A stretch of DNA of 64,000 nt from Theropithecus gelada (Eukaryota; Chordata; Mammalia; Primates; Cercopithecidae), in assembly GCF_003255815.1 (NCBI RefSeq), contig NC_037674.1, forward strand, positions 4,418,430 through 4,482,429, in the 5' to 3' direction. The notes beneath the pieces were generated by a model that was not told where the DNA came from, ran no database searches, and saw only the letters and a program-made list of their open reading frames with translations. Both the position numbers and the translations under genes were made by a program. Numbering within the stretch: position 1 is the stretch's first letter; each line of letters opens with the position of its first letter. Below, piece after piece: positions 22,187 through 33,917 of this stretch.

Positions 22187-22908
22187 TGTCAGAGAAGGTA
22201 GTGAGCAGACACGAGCAGTGCAGAAGAGAGTTCCCCCTCCACCAGGAATGCCAGGCAACCATCAAGTGATGGTCAGGCGATTGTTAAACTGCCTCTCTAA
22301 ATAATAATCGGTTGCAGCTGGCACCGGGGGAAGCTGGCTCACAATAGATAGAAAACACCTGAAACTGGTGATTAGCAGTTTCCCTGTAAGATCTCAGCAT
22401 GTGGGAAAGTGGGCTCAACCATGAGCATTAAGAGGCAAAATGGCAGAGTATGGTGTATGATCTTCCTCTAGGAACCCTTGACTGGTACGGGGAAAATGCC
22501 TCAAGTGAGCATGTGCGTATCTTTAGTCAACACTCTGCGTGTGCAGCCCCTCCCATGTGCTGGCAGGCCACTGCATATGTGCACAGCCCACCCCATGGGA
22601 GGAATCAGAAGAGAAGAGATGCAACACCCTGGAAGCCTGTTAATGTATAAAACCTCAAGTAAAAGGTCAAACCAGGCACTTGGATCTCTCAAGTCACCCC
22701 CTGGCCCTCTTCCAAGCGTACCTGGCCCTCTTCCAAGCGTACCTTACTTCGCTTTGCTCCTACTCTAAAACTTTTTAATAACTCTCACTCCTGCTGTAAA
22801 ACTTGCCTTGGTCTCTCACTCTGCTTTATGCCTCTAGGACAAATTATTTCCTCTGAGGAGGCAGGAACCAAGTTCCTGCAGACCTGTACAAATGTGCCAC
22901 TGCTAACA
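22187..22908 (+). repeat. Solo class I LTR (LTR8-like, name tentative)
   Basis: Starts tgtcagagaagg and ends gctaaca. Related over its 5' part and 3' part to the LTRs at 26874-27510 and 32914-33876. The flanks gcac (22183-22186) and gcat (22909-22912) look like a 4-bp target duplication with one change. A perfect 21-bp tandem duplication lies at 22701-22742. Solo because no internal retroviral sequence adjoins it. Confidence 0.7.
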
Positions 22909-23211
22909 GCATAATTAAATTAACAGAACCAACTAGCTCATTATTAGAGCAGTAGGCTATATACAGGTAAGTGGTAAAGAATAGATAGATTAATGTGGTA
23001 CTAAATAAGATCCTGTGTAGCAGGAAACATGAGTAAAAATTCTTGTTTAATTTAATATGGATACATATGGACACATGATATATATTGTGTCAGTACACAA
23101 AGAATGCACAGATATATTTATTTGCACTTTCAGTTAACAAAGCATCGAATCAATAGATTTCAAAGTCACAATGTATCCACCCAGTGCCTGGATCTTCATT
23201 TCTTCTCTCTC

Positions 23212-23517
23212 TTTTTTTTTTTTTTTTTTTTTTTTGAGACGGAGTCTTGCTCTGTCGCCCAGGCTGGAGTGCAGTGGCCGGATCTCAGCTCACTGCAAGC
23301 TCCGCCTCCCGGGTTCCCGCCATTCTCCTGCCTCAGCCTCCCGAGTAGCTGGGACTACAGGCGCCCGCCACCTCGCCCGGCTAGTTTTTTGTATTTTTTA
23401 GTAGAGACGGGGTTTCACCGTGTTAGGCAGGATGGTCTCGATCTCCTGACCTCATGATCCACCCGTCTCGGCCTCCCAAAGTGCTGGGATTACAGGCTTG
23501 AGCCACCGCGCCTGGCC
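23212..23517 (-). mobile_element. Young AluY, Old World monkey-type (AluYRa-like)
   Basis: Nearly all CpGs intact. Its sense strand carries CTCAAGCCTG, GGCGGGAACC and GATCCGGCCACTG in place of the ape AluY CTCACGCC, GGCGTGAACC and GATCGCGCC. From established knowledge these mark cercopithecid AluY subfamilies. Inserted at the tail of the older Alu that follows. Confidence 0.88.
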
Positions 23518-23800
23518 TGAAACAGAGTCTGCCTCTGTTGCCTAGGCTGGAGTGCAGTGGCATGATCTCACCTTACTGCAACTTCTGCCTCCTAGGTTCA
23601 AGCGATTCTCCTGCCTCAGCCTCCAGAGTAGCTGGGATTACAGGCATGTGCCACCACTCCCAGCTAACTTTTTTATTTTTAGTAGAGATAGGTTTTGCCA
23701 TGCTGCCCAGGTTGGTCTCAAATTCCTGGCCTCAAGGGCTCCACCCTCCTTGGCCTCCCAAAATGACGGAATTACAGGTGTGAGCCACCGCATCCAGTCC
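23518..23800 (-). mobile_element. Older Alu, minus strand
   Basis: Dimeric Alu with decayed CpGs. Its poly(T) side was the landing site of the younger Alu on its left. Confidence 0.88.
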
Positions 23801-24202
23801 ATTACTAATTCCATTTTCTAACTTAAAAAAAACTAGAACTTTGTGAACAAATGATTAATACAAGGCTTAAGTAGGGAATAAGCACAATTAGCCTGGTGCA
23901 CCTAGTAGTCCCAAAATAATAGAAAATGCTAAAAAAAACAACACAACCAACCAACCACACATAAAATTGCAAACATACAGGTATTGGAAATTAAGAGAGT
24001 ATCCAACTGAAAAAATTTCCAGTGACTTTCGGCCTGATTTCACAGTTACACAAAGCCCTTCCATGGTTCTGAGGATTCCAGTCTTGCACTTAGGTGCAGT
24101 ATCGGCATCCCTGCATTTCCAGCTTCTAGAGAGCCTTTTGCGAAAGATCTCAGGCTCCATACTTACGTGATCAAATACCATAAAGTAAATCTCTATGTAT
24201 CT

Positions 24203-24252
24203 ACCTACCTACCTACATATCTACCTACCTGCCTACCTACCTACCTACCTAT
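24203..24252 (+). repeat. (CTAC)n tetranucleotide repeat
   Basis: About a dozen CTAC units with a few CTAT and CTGC variants. Confidence 0.9.
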
Positions 24253-24411
24253 TCTATCGCTTGTGTTTGGAGAACATTAACTAATACAGATATTGGTAGT
24301 AAAACTGGTTCTAGAGAAAAAATATTTTTAAAATGACTATCTCTAATTGGTGTGAGGGTTTCTAGAATTGGCTCTCAATCTTACTACACCTAAAATTCTA
24401 ACAATGCTACT

Positions 24412-24711
24412 TTTTTTTTTTTTTTTTAAAGACAGGGTCTTGCTCTGCCACCCAGGCTGGAGTGCAATGGCATGATCTTGGCTCACTGCAACCTCTGCCA
24501 ACCTGGTTCAAGCAATTCTCCTGCCTTAGCCTCCCAAGTAGCTGGGATTACAGGAACCCGCCATCATGTCCAGCTACTTTTTGTATTTTTGTAGAGACGG
24601 GGTTTCACCATGTTGGCCAGTCTGGTCGTGAACTCCTGACCTCAGGTGATCCACCTGCCTCGGCCTCCCAAAGTGCTGGGATTATAGGCATGAGCCACCA
24701 CGCCTGGTCAT
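24412..24711 (-). mobile_element. Alu element with target duplication
   Basis: Full-length AluS-grade element, minus strand. Flanked by aatgctact (24403-24411 and 24712-24720). Confidence 0.92.
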
Positions 24712-25049
24712 AATGCTACTTCTAATAGAAAAAGAACACTGATAGTCCATGGCATGAACTGTTCATAGAGACATGCAAAATATCCACATGGCACGAACAG
24801 TTCTCAGAGACATGCAAAATATGTGCATTTCTCACTCCCAATCAGTTTGTTTAGCTGACTGGCTGAAGGAAGGTAAGAGGCAAGGAATTTGCTGATTTTA
24901 AGCATTTGTGAAAAACCAAGGAAGATAATGGCATTGTGTGATTGCTTCTCATGTGCCTTGGCAAAGAGATAAAACGAAAGGAAGTGATCAGATATTCAAA
25001 TTTCCAGAACCTGCTCTGCATAGATAGCCTAATAGCTTTAAACTGTGCT

Positions 25050-26873
25050 CTGAGTCAGAATCTTCCCTTCTGTAGTCAACAGGGCTGAAACTGCTAAAAG
25101 TCAAACAGAAGCTCGCATCATGAAAGTGGCAAAATTACAAGGAAAGTTGAACTCTCAGTCTGGCAGGGTGTCCAAAGTTAAAGTGAGGGCAATGGTTAGG
25201 AAATAATGGGGTTCTGTAAAACGGGGAGAGGATGGTTGGGAAGACACTGATGATGCAGGAACACTGAACTCCTGAATTCTAATGAATTCTGTTTGCCACC
25301 AGAAGTGAACTTTTTAACCCTACCCACAGTGGAAGTAGCTTTCCCAGTACAATGATGTAAGCCTTGTATTCCCTGTCTGAAGGGATTAAGTATTTATTTA
25401 CCTGTGGAAATGATAACGGACTCACCTGAGGCAGGTGCCAAGCAAGACAATGGTGATTTTCATTAGGACTGACCACTGACAGCAGTGACTATTTCTATAA
25501 TAGAACTATATCTAGGTGCAAGTTTCAGTAGGACCTTAAAGATGAGGTACAAATTGTTACTTACGAGGATGTGTACTACATTAAAAAAATTTTTTTTTAA
25601 CTTGAATTAAAAAAAAAAAAAAATATATATATATATATTTCAACTGAAACCTTCAGAAAGTCTGTGGAAATGGATCTGAAATGGCAGTAAGGGTGTGGGA
25701 TAGTGAAAGGAAAATAGCATTGGATCAAGTTGAATTGATTAACATGGTCCATTAATGTTCCCATTTGGGGAGTCACAAAAGGTTCTAATAGTTTGTTTAG
25801 CTGATTGGTTGAAGTAAGGACAAAAAAATGGCCGACCGTGGGCAAGTTGTGCCATCTATCTTGGTTTACCACAGAGGAAGGTATGCAGAGGCGTAGGGAC
25901 AGATTAATGTTAGAGTGAACTTGTCATTAAAACCTATTCATTCACATTGGAAGGGTCTAGAAGACCTATCATTTACCAACACTGTGAGAAACAGATTTGT
26001 GATGGGAGCCCCAGCATCCCTGAAGAGCTCTGTGGTTGCTCTTCTCTGTAGGACAGTTCTTACAGTGAGAACCCAAATCAGTCCAGTGAAAAGTTTAAAT
26101 GCAATGAGAATAAGTGGATCCAGGGGTGGCAGGAACCAAGCAGTGGTCCTCACCCATCAAGGGCAAGGGGGCATTGTTATGGTAATGGAGACAGCAAAGG
26201 CAAAGCAATAATAAGAACCATCTGACTCCTACAGATCTATGGACATAACCAGTTAATTACAGTTTTCCTAGAAGTTAAATAGGTAGGAAGCTGACAAAAG
26301 TCTTATTTGCTCTCTCTAAGCAAAACACATATTCGTGCCCGTGAACACAACTCTAACTCAAATGATAAAAAAGAAAAAAAAAGAATTATAGACCCACAGT
26401 CAATTCCTAAACTTGAGCCAATTTTTTAGTCTCAGAACCTTTCCTTGAAGGGGAGGCAGAGATCCTCCAATAAAGACAGAGGTACACTACCAAAACTATA
26501 CATTAATTTTCCTCCCATACTTTCCTAAAAAGACTTACCACTTTTTATTAAGGCAATTTTTACTGACAAAAGGGAAATAATCACATCATTTAGCGACGCC
26601 TGGACACTGACTGTGAGTGGACTGATTCCAGGTGACCTGAAACATCAACGTAATCTCCAGATAGAATTTGGGGCTAATGGAGGTCAGGTGGTCAATCATG
26701 TTTCAGCTCATGTCCTAGTCACAGTGTGTCCAGTTGGTCCCAAAACCCATCCTCTGTTAATTTCCCAGTTCCCCAATGCATAATTGGAATAGATATACTT
26801 AGCAGCGGGCATCTTTGCCACATTGGTTTCCAAAGTGAAGTTGTGAGAGATACGAACGTGGAAAATGCCAAAT
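25050..26873 (+). mobile_element. ERV-L-type internal sequence, copy 2 (left part)
   Basis: Second, same-direction copy of the ERV-L DNA at 1-3300. It matches it block by block but lacks the Alu monomer, the Alu and the 970-bp LTR block. It is cut at 26873 by the provirus that follows, and its next few dozen bases reappear at 33877-33917. Fully decayed. A pure TA run lies at 25622-25640. The stretch 24720-25050 before it contains two imperfect 45-bp direct repeats (24748-24837) and nothing else I recognise. Confidence 0.62.
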
Positions 26874-27510
26874 TGTTACAGGTAGTTAGAAAGGCATGAG
26901 CAGGGCAGAAGAGGGCTCTCTCCCCCAACTCACCAGGAATGGCAGGCAATCATCAGGTAATCACTCAGCAGTTATCACACTGCCTCTCTAAAAATGATCA
27001 TTTGGCAGCCAGTGCCAGGGAGAAACAATCTCCTGATTGCCCAGGGCTGTCACACTGAAGTGTTCATTGAACGCAGGTACCAGGGAGAAGCAACTTTCCA
27101 AATGGACAAAAACACTTCCTAAACACACTGCCGCATGTTCACTTCCCAAGCATAAGGAGGGCACTGCCCAGGAGCGCAGCCCAAGCTAATAGAAGAATCA
27201 TGGGAAAGGGGAGCAAGACGCCAAACGTGGGCCAGCATATAAAGTCCTATATCAAGGTAAGACACTGTACTTGTTCTTCAAGTTGCCCTCTTGGTCTCTT
27301 CCAAGTGTACTTTCCTTTCTTTCCCGCTCTAAAGTTTTTTAAAGTTTTCTAAAAACTAAACGTCCACTCCTGCTCTGAAACTTGCCTCAGTCTCTTCTTC
27401 TGCCTTATGCCTCTCAGTCGAATTCTTTCTTCTGAGAAGGCAAGAATTGAGGTTGCTATAGACCCACATGGAATCACCACTGGTAACTTGGATATCTTCT
27501 ACCCCTAACG
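26874..27510 (+). repeat. 5' LTR of the old class I provirus
   Basis: 637 bp, starting tgttacaggtag and ending cccctaacg (final CA decayed to CG). 'catataaagtcc' near 27236 is the TATA-like box. Confidence 0.85.
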
Positions 27511-27514
27511 TATT

Positions 27515-27534
27515 TGGTGTCGTGTGACTCAGAT
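27515..27534 (+). other. Primer binding site, tRNA-His-like
   Basis: tggtgtcgtgtgactcagat begins four bases after the LTR. It resembles the tRNA-His-type site (tggtgccgtgactcggat) with a two-base insertion and two substitutions. Given the age the assignment is only probable. Confidence 0.55.
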
Positions 27535-30500
27535 CATTCCCTAGTGTTAAGAGAGCTCTGTGCCTCACCTTCTTCAGCTGGAGGCGTCTGACCCAGAGTG
27601 TGGTTTTTCTTCTTCCCTTTCTCTCTCTCTCCTGCTTACTAACCAACATGCAGAGCAATTCCTCTTGGCCATAATTTACCCTGCTTCCCCAGGCTGACTT
27701 CTCAGCTTACCCAGACTGGTGGCTTGTAGGGGTGTGAAGGGCCTTAGGGTCCATACCCAGCAGATCTGAGGCACTAATGGCCATCCTAAACAGGAAGCTT
27801 ATGAGATCGGTGAGGCTAAGGCCTAAAAATCATGCAATGTATGGAGTTTCCTTTGCTTTTATTAAACTAAACTTGGCTCTATTCCAAAAACCTGCACCAC
27901 GCATTTTCTGGTTTTCTCTGTGTGTTCCGCAATGGGCTAGTGCACACCCTGGACATTCTGCCTTAGGGGCAAGTCTGCCTCTTTGCTTTCACTTTGCACG
28001 CCACGTGACTTCTAACACACACTCCCTGTTATTCACACCTGCAGCTCTCTGCATTGTATGGCAGCAAAGACACAGGCTCCCTGGTGGATATCCCCTGAGG
28101 TTTGTATTTGTTTTTACCAGCTTAGGTGACCTTCAGTCCTTCCTCTGCCTGCTGACATGGCCAGGACAGACTGTAATTAGAATTCTGCCTCTGCTGGCAT
28201 CTTATAATTTAACATGTGCTTTTCATTGCTGTTATGCCACGGGGCCAAGTTTCTGATGGCTTTTAAAAGCAGTTTGTCTGCCTGCATACGGCTTCACTCT
28301 GGCCCTTTAAGGATCCCCCCTACTTGCTTTTTTGAGACAGCACTATTTTGGGAGAAGAAGAAATTCTCTCTTTGCTGCTGGTGAGTTCTTACCTGAGGCC
28401 CTAAGTCATCTGGAGCTTACTGCTTTGTGTCTGGAGTGTGAATAAACATTGCTGTCTTGAATCCAAGGACTACTATTTACGTGAGCATATGAAGGCTTTC
28501 CAGACATAGGAGTCAGATGGTTCTTATTCCTCTCACTTCCTTCCACTTCCCTCCTGTAGCCTCCATTTCTCTAATTACTTTCATGCCCTTCTCAACATGC
28601 ATCAAGACCTTTAAAGACATATTCTAAGGGAGCAGGGAGGAAAGTCAAGTCTCTGTGGCAGTTAGCTGAAAAACAGGCTTCTGAGAAAAGTTACTCATTT
28701 TATTACTAAAATACTCTTGAGTGAGAGTTGCTATAGGGTCATGGAGACAAGGTCAGCCCGAGGCCACAGATGCAAGAGACCCATAAGACAGAGATAAAGG
28801 TTGGTTGCAGGCCAACAGATTACCATTGGAACAGAGATGAAAGGCTCAGGGGACGGTACATGGTAAAGACCAGTTCATTTCGGAACCCCAAAGACGAACA
28901 GGGGCCCACTGTTCACTCCAGTATCTCCTCTGTTCTCAAGTAGGTAATTGTGATGAGATGGGACCATGGGTACACAGTAAGACTGGTTCACTCTGGAACC
29001 CAGGACCATGGGGGATACCAGGATAATAGAAAGAAAGGGACCTTCTTTTTTCTCTTTCTCTTCTGCTGTCTCTTCACAGGTGGGTAATCACATCTCTATA
29101 CCACAGGACACACCTCTTGGATGCATCCCCCAAAACTGGAAATAGTTTAATTTCCCGAAACCTTAAACTGGTTTAAAAACGAACTAAGAGGAAATTATAA
29201 AAAGTCATCATTGGAACCCAGTGACCCTGTGCAGGGGGTCCTCAGATTAGCCTCTTCAGTCTTTTATAACTAAGAGCAGAATAAGGAGGACAGGGCTAAG
29301 GAAGACAAATGAAATGGCATCTCCTTCCTCCAAAAGAAAAGATTCACACCCCTTTATATTACTTAAGGGATCAATTACCATTCTCCCACCAGTCCCTAGT
29401 AATGTCAAATACTCAACACGTCTTTGGGGCAAAAGTATACTTTCTAAGATCTGTGCTCATTTAATATTTACCCAACCTCTGAACTACTCTTTCTCTCTAA
29501 TAGCCTATTTGTCTCCACCTAAATCATTAACCAAAACTATAACCTAGACAGTGCTACATCAGGGGTCTAGAATTAGCCCACATTTATTCAGATAAGCCCT
29601 AGCAAAAATATAACTGAGCAATCTCTTGAGGGGGGATAATTTCTACAGTATACAGATAGCTTCTTTATCTACTCCCCCTTCACAGGATGCACACAGCAAT
29701 ATGCAGTACAAATCTTAACTTTCTAATGGGAGGAGAATGACTTTTGTCTAATTCAAAGGTTATAAATGTAAAGAGGTAGTTTTGGTAAAGACAGTTATAA
29801 GGAGAAGAAATTTTATATAAGAAAGGATCTTGTATGGTTAATACTTAGTAATCCTGAAGTAAAATGACTGGTTGTTTAAATAGAGGGATATTTAGGACAA
29901 GTCAGAAAGTACAAACATGTTGTAGATGGTCTGTGTATTTCATGGAAGAATTTGTGAAAGAAAATTTATGAAAGAAGTGTACAATTTAAAGGTTATTAGG
30001 CCTCCTAAATGTTTCATAAAATGCCAGTATGACTCTCAACTGTACAACTTAACTTCTTTATGGCTTGTTAAGGCCTGAGGTCATGTGGAGTTAGCCATGA
30101 CCCAGCTATGCTGGAAAGAGTCAGACCTATCTGCACTGTGTCTGGTTTCCCAGGCTCCACACCTGATACATAAGTAAAATTGCTTACTAACCAGGTTTTT
30201 CACCAAAAGTAAAAGTTACTAAGAGTTAACGAGGTATCATGCAATTGAGACTACTGAAGAAACAGTTTTACACACAACTGTGTAAGGAAATTAGAATGTC
30301 CTTTTGGTAAAAATTATAAGAAGGCATGGGAATGTAGATTTCTTACCTAACTTTAGAGGGTTTAAGGATTGTTTTAAGCAAAATAGGAAAACTCTGAAGG
30401 TTTGAACAAGTTGTGGAAGGTTTGTGAACAATTAATTGTAAAATAGATTCTGTGTGTAAACATATTGGCAAAAGTTAAAGGGGTAATATTCAGTTTTTCC

Positions 30501-32902
30501 ATAAACTGAACATTGGAACAAAAGCACAAGAGAGTTTTCTCGGAGCATCAACCTTCTCTTTGACAAAAACATTGTAAAGGGTTATAAAAGGTTTCTTACC
30601 TTAAGGTCAAACTGATTAAAATTGAATACATTTGTCTACCAGGTTTTATTAATAATTGACTTTAACATTACTAATACACTAATGAAAAGGTGAGATTTGG
30701 TTTTCTCTTTGGAACTAGAATTTTTTAATATTAAAAGATAATGAAAGATTTTCATTTGCCTTTTGAATGAACTGTAGGAAAAATAAGAGAAAGAAAAGAG
30801 ACAAATTGGAAAGCTAAGTCTTCCCTCTTAAACAAGTAAAGGTTTTTGCCTTTTTAAATTTTTTGAGTTATTATTTTGTTTACATGAATGACATATGGTA
30901 AACTCACATTTATTTTGTAATATCAAGTGTTTCAAACTTTTGATATCTGACAAACCTCCAAAAATTAAATTGTCAGTTATCTTTTTCTGACCTAATTAAT
31001 CTTTAACATACTATGTCTTCTAAATTCCAAAAATGACATTGGCTTATTTCGTATAAAAATCATACAGGAAGCATTGTCAAATATGAAATGGTGTTTGGCT
31101 TTCCTTGGGCTATATTTGTATAAACATGTTATTGGTATGTGTTCCAAAGTTACGGAATTCTGATACAACTTAGGGTACATTATTAATAATCAGAATTGTC
31201 ATGTAAAATTGTTGTGTGCCACAGAGGTAACAAATTTCCTTATCAATTGTGCATTTAACTGTGGCTGCCCTAAAACTTTTTGTTATTCTCAGACAATTGT
31301 CTTGTTTTAATCCTCTTCAAATGTGGTTTATAATTGGCTACAGAACTTTGATAGGTGTTCTTAAGTGCAGGTTTCTGATAACGTTGGAGATTGTGACATT
31401 AGAATAAAGGAAAAAAAACCCTTTTAGGACTCTCATGGAGAGCTGAACTCTTCATGAATATCAAGCAAAACAGGAGCCAATAATTGCATGGACTGAACTA
31501 ATAGAAGTCTGAAGTAATCTTCTTAAATTTTTGCTTAAAATGTTGCTAATCTTTTTTCTGTTTTTCAGAGCCAAGGAAACTTTTCTTTTGAGCGATTTAA
31601 GGCTTTCAACAATTTCAAGGAGTAAAGTATATGCCTGTGAACAATATCTGGAGCATATTTGTTTATCTCTACCTTATTTCCCCAGAATTTGGAAACTATT
31701 TGTGAGTATTCTTAACCTATGGTAATACGATTATTGTCATAAGTGCAATAAGAATGTTTTCTTTTGCAACAGGACACAATTGGAGAAACTGGTTGTTTTA
31801 CCAAGGCTTTGACTGTAATGGGCTGCTTTCCTTTAAGGAATCAAACTTGACTTATAGAGCCAATAAAAGCCCCTTGGGTAAACTGGCCTCGTATTTTGTC
31901 TACACAGTCCCTGTACAGGGTTCCTGATCTGTGGTATGTAAATAATGTCATTTTCTGACAGGGCAAGGAGTCCAAAGTTATCTTGCGACCTCAAAAGGAG
32001 GGAAATTTACCCAACTCATAGGTATTCGAGCGTACAAACCCACAGCTGGGTCCAGCTTTGAAGAAGTCTTCTCTGAAGTTCCTTATGGAACAGAGTTCCA
32101 TCAAAGCCAATTTTAAAAGCCTATGTAAAAATAATTATTCTTGCTGTGCTTTATGCAAATAATCAGTCAAAGTACTGTAAGACTGTAGTTTATTTTACAA
32201 ACAAATCCATTCAATCATGATTTCTTTTTAATAAAAATGAGTATTGGAGAAAAATATGCTTTAAAAATTATGGTACACCTACTAATAGATTCTACTCTCA
32301 CCAATTGTTTTTATGTATTTGTCTGCATTTTAGACTACCTCTGCTTATTCCCATGAACCAACCAATAATCTCTTGCTGCAGCTCAGAAGAAACAAAAGAG
32401 ATGGGTAATGTGAAAATCTGGATCAATATTCTAGTTCCGGTCATATATAAGAATTGGCTGGCAGCCCCATGCACACAGGCATGATGACAGTCACCAGCTA
32501 CCTGGGTGTGTAGGCAGCCTCAGGAATTTTTTTGGAGCTGTCCTAACTTCAATTCATTTTAGTCCATGTCTTCTAAATCTAATAACCTGATTTGTCTCCT
32601 CTGACTTTCAGGTCATCAAGCTCCATCCAGATGATCCTCAGTGAGGGATACTGTCCTCTGAATATTCAAGAGGCTCTCTTCTACAGGGGAACCCTAGACT
32701 ATACATCAATGGGACAGGAAGGAGGCAAAATCCTGTCCATCTCCTTTGGATCTGGCCAGACACTGCTTTCACCAACCCCTGGAGTCACCCTCCTGCTCTT
32801 CCAGCTAACAAGAGGCCAAAACCCACAGAACCACCATCATCCCAGTTACAGAAGACTGACGTTTGTTCATGTTTCCCCAAGGATTAGGGATCTTGGTCTC
32901 TT
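27535..32902 (+). pseudogene. Decayed internal region of the old provirus
   Basis: No intact gag, pol or env frame. An RT remnant is visible at about 29540-29720: codons for a 'TVLHQG'-like box (from 29547) and, at 29640-29662, 'LQYTDS' where the RT active-site box should be. Around 32340-32400 there is a weak echo of the Env TM tail (QLRRNKRDG-like). The 159-codon frame 27777-28256 lies in the leader and the 167-codon frame 32592-33095 crosses into the 3' LTR. Neither shows a retroviral domain. A-rich, low-GC sequence with no other element fills 29750-32000. Confidence 0.6.
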
Positions 32903-32913
32903 GAGTGGGGAAA

Positions 32914-33371
32914 TGTTACAGAGAGTCAGACAGGCATCGGGGGCAGGAGAGGGCTCTCCCACCCCACCCACGAAGAGTGTCAGGCGATCATCAGGTTATG
33001 GCTTAGCACTTATCACACTGCTGTCTATCAGTGATAATTTGGAAGCCAGCACCAGGGAGAGACAATCTGCTGATGGTCCACAGCTATCACACTAAAATGT
33101 TAATTGAATGCAGGTGCTAGGGAGAGGCAACTTCCCAAACAGGTAAAAAATACTTCCTAAACACACTGCTGCATGCTCACTTCTGAAGCCTAAGGAGGAC
33201 ACTTCCCATGCAGGCAGCCTACCCTAATGTTAGAATCAAGGAACAGGGGAGCAAGACACCAGAGGTGGTCCAGCCTATAAAGTCCTGTGATCAGAGTAAA
33301 ACACAACACTTGTCCTTCAAGTTGCCCACTTAGGTTGGGTCCCTTCCAAATGTCCTTTCCTTTCCTGCTCT

Positions 33372-33423
<52 letters not shown>

Positions 33424-33876
33424 AGACGGAGTCTCGCTCTGTCGCCCGGGCTGGAGTGCAGTGGCCGGATCTCAGCTCACTGCAAGCTCCGCCTCCCGGG
33501 TTCCCGCCATTCTCCGGCCTCAGCCTCCCGAGTAGCTGGGACTACAGACGCCCGCTACCGCGCCCGGCTAGTTTTTTGTATTTCTTAATAGAGACGGGGT
33601 TTCACCGTGTTAGCCAGGATGGTCTCGATCTCCTGACCTCGTGATCCGCCCGTCTCGGCCTCCCAAAGTGCTGGGATTACAGGCTTGAGCCACCGCGCCC
33701 GGCCTAACTTTTTTTAAAAAATAAAACTTCTGCTCCTGATCTGAAACTTGCCTCAGTCCCTTTTTCTGCCTTATCCTCCTCAGTTGAATTATTTCTTCTG
33801 AGAAGGCAAGAACTGAGGTTGCTGCAGACCTGTATGGATTCACTTCCAGCAACTCAGATACCTTTTTCCCCTAACA
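32914..33876 (+). repeat. 3' LTR of the old class I provirus, with Alu
   Basis: Starts tgttacagagag and ends cccctaaca. With the 330-bp Alu removed it is 633 bp, matching the 5' LTR. Confidence 0.85.
33375..33704 (-). mobile_element. Very young AluY, Old World monkey-type, 48-base tail
   Basis: Same diagnostic bases as the Alu at 23212, with almost every CpG kept. Its tail is an uninterrupted run of 48 T on this strand (33375-33422), as expected soon after insertion. 'taac' plus Ts flanks both sides (33371 and 33705). It interrupts the 3' LTR. Confidence 0.92.
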
Positions 33877-33917
33877 AAATGAAAACCAGTAGAGCTGCTT
33901 TACCTACCTTTAACTAG
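33877..33917 (+). mobile_element. ERV-L copy 2, short continuation
   Basis: aaatgaaaaccagtagagct continues the ERV-L sequence interrupted at 26873. It corresponds to 3271-3310 of copy 1 (aaatgaaatccaatagagat). It is cut again at 33918 by the next LTR. Confidence 0.7.

Larger units (their letters stand above)
22909..24411 (+). mobile_element. Unit A continued, with two head-to-tail Alus
   Basis: Resumes unit-A DNA after the solo LTR. 22909-23160 and 23820-24010 resemble 59040-59570, 53640-54080 and 51190-51430. The part near 23860-23960 (...caattagcctggtgcacctagtag...aaccaaccaaccacacata) is the easiest landmark shared by all copies. The Alu pair 23212-23800 interrupts it. 24010-24410 has no further recognisable feature besides the tetranucleotide repeat. 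Confidence 0.55.
26874..33876 (+). mobile_element. Old class I provirus with His-like primer site
   Basis: Two related LTRs (26874-27510 and 32914-33876, the latter enlarged by an Alu) face the same way around 5.4 kb of decayed internal sequence. The flanks AAAT (26870-26873 and 33877-33880) form a 4-bp duplication. A primer-site-like sequence follows the first LTR, and a polypurine tract (gagtggggaaa, 32903-32913) precedes the second. LTR divergence is roughly 20% by eye, so it is much older than the HERV-F-like provirus. I tentatively link the LTR to LTR8. This name needs a library search. Confidence 0.82.

Noticed and set aside
23104..23821. Open frames with SPAxxxxxWDYR-like phrases
   Set aside because: Standard translations of Alu elements, also seen at other Alus in the window.
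27777..28256. 159-codon open frame after the old provirus primer site
   Set aside because: Located in the leader of a provirus whose LTRs differ by about 20%. No Gag motif, and it looks like chance openness.
32592..33095. 167-codon open frame across the old provirus 3' end
   Set aside because: Crosses the polypurine tract into the LTR. No Env feature in it.
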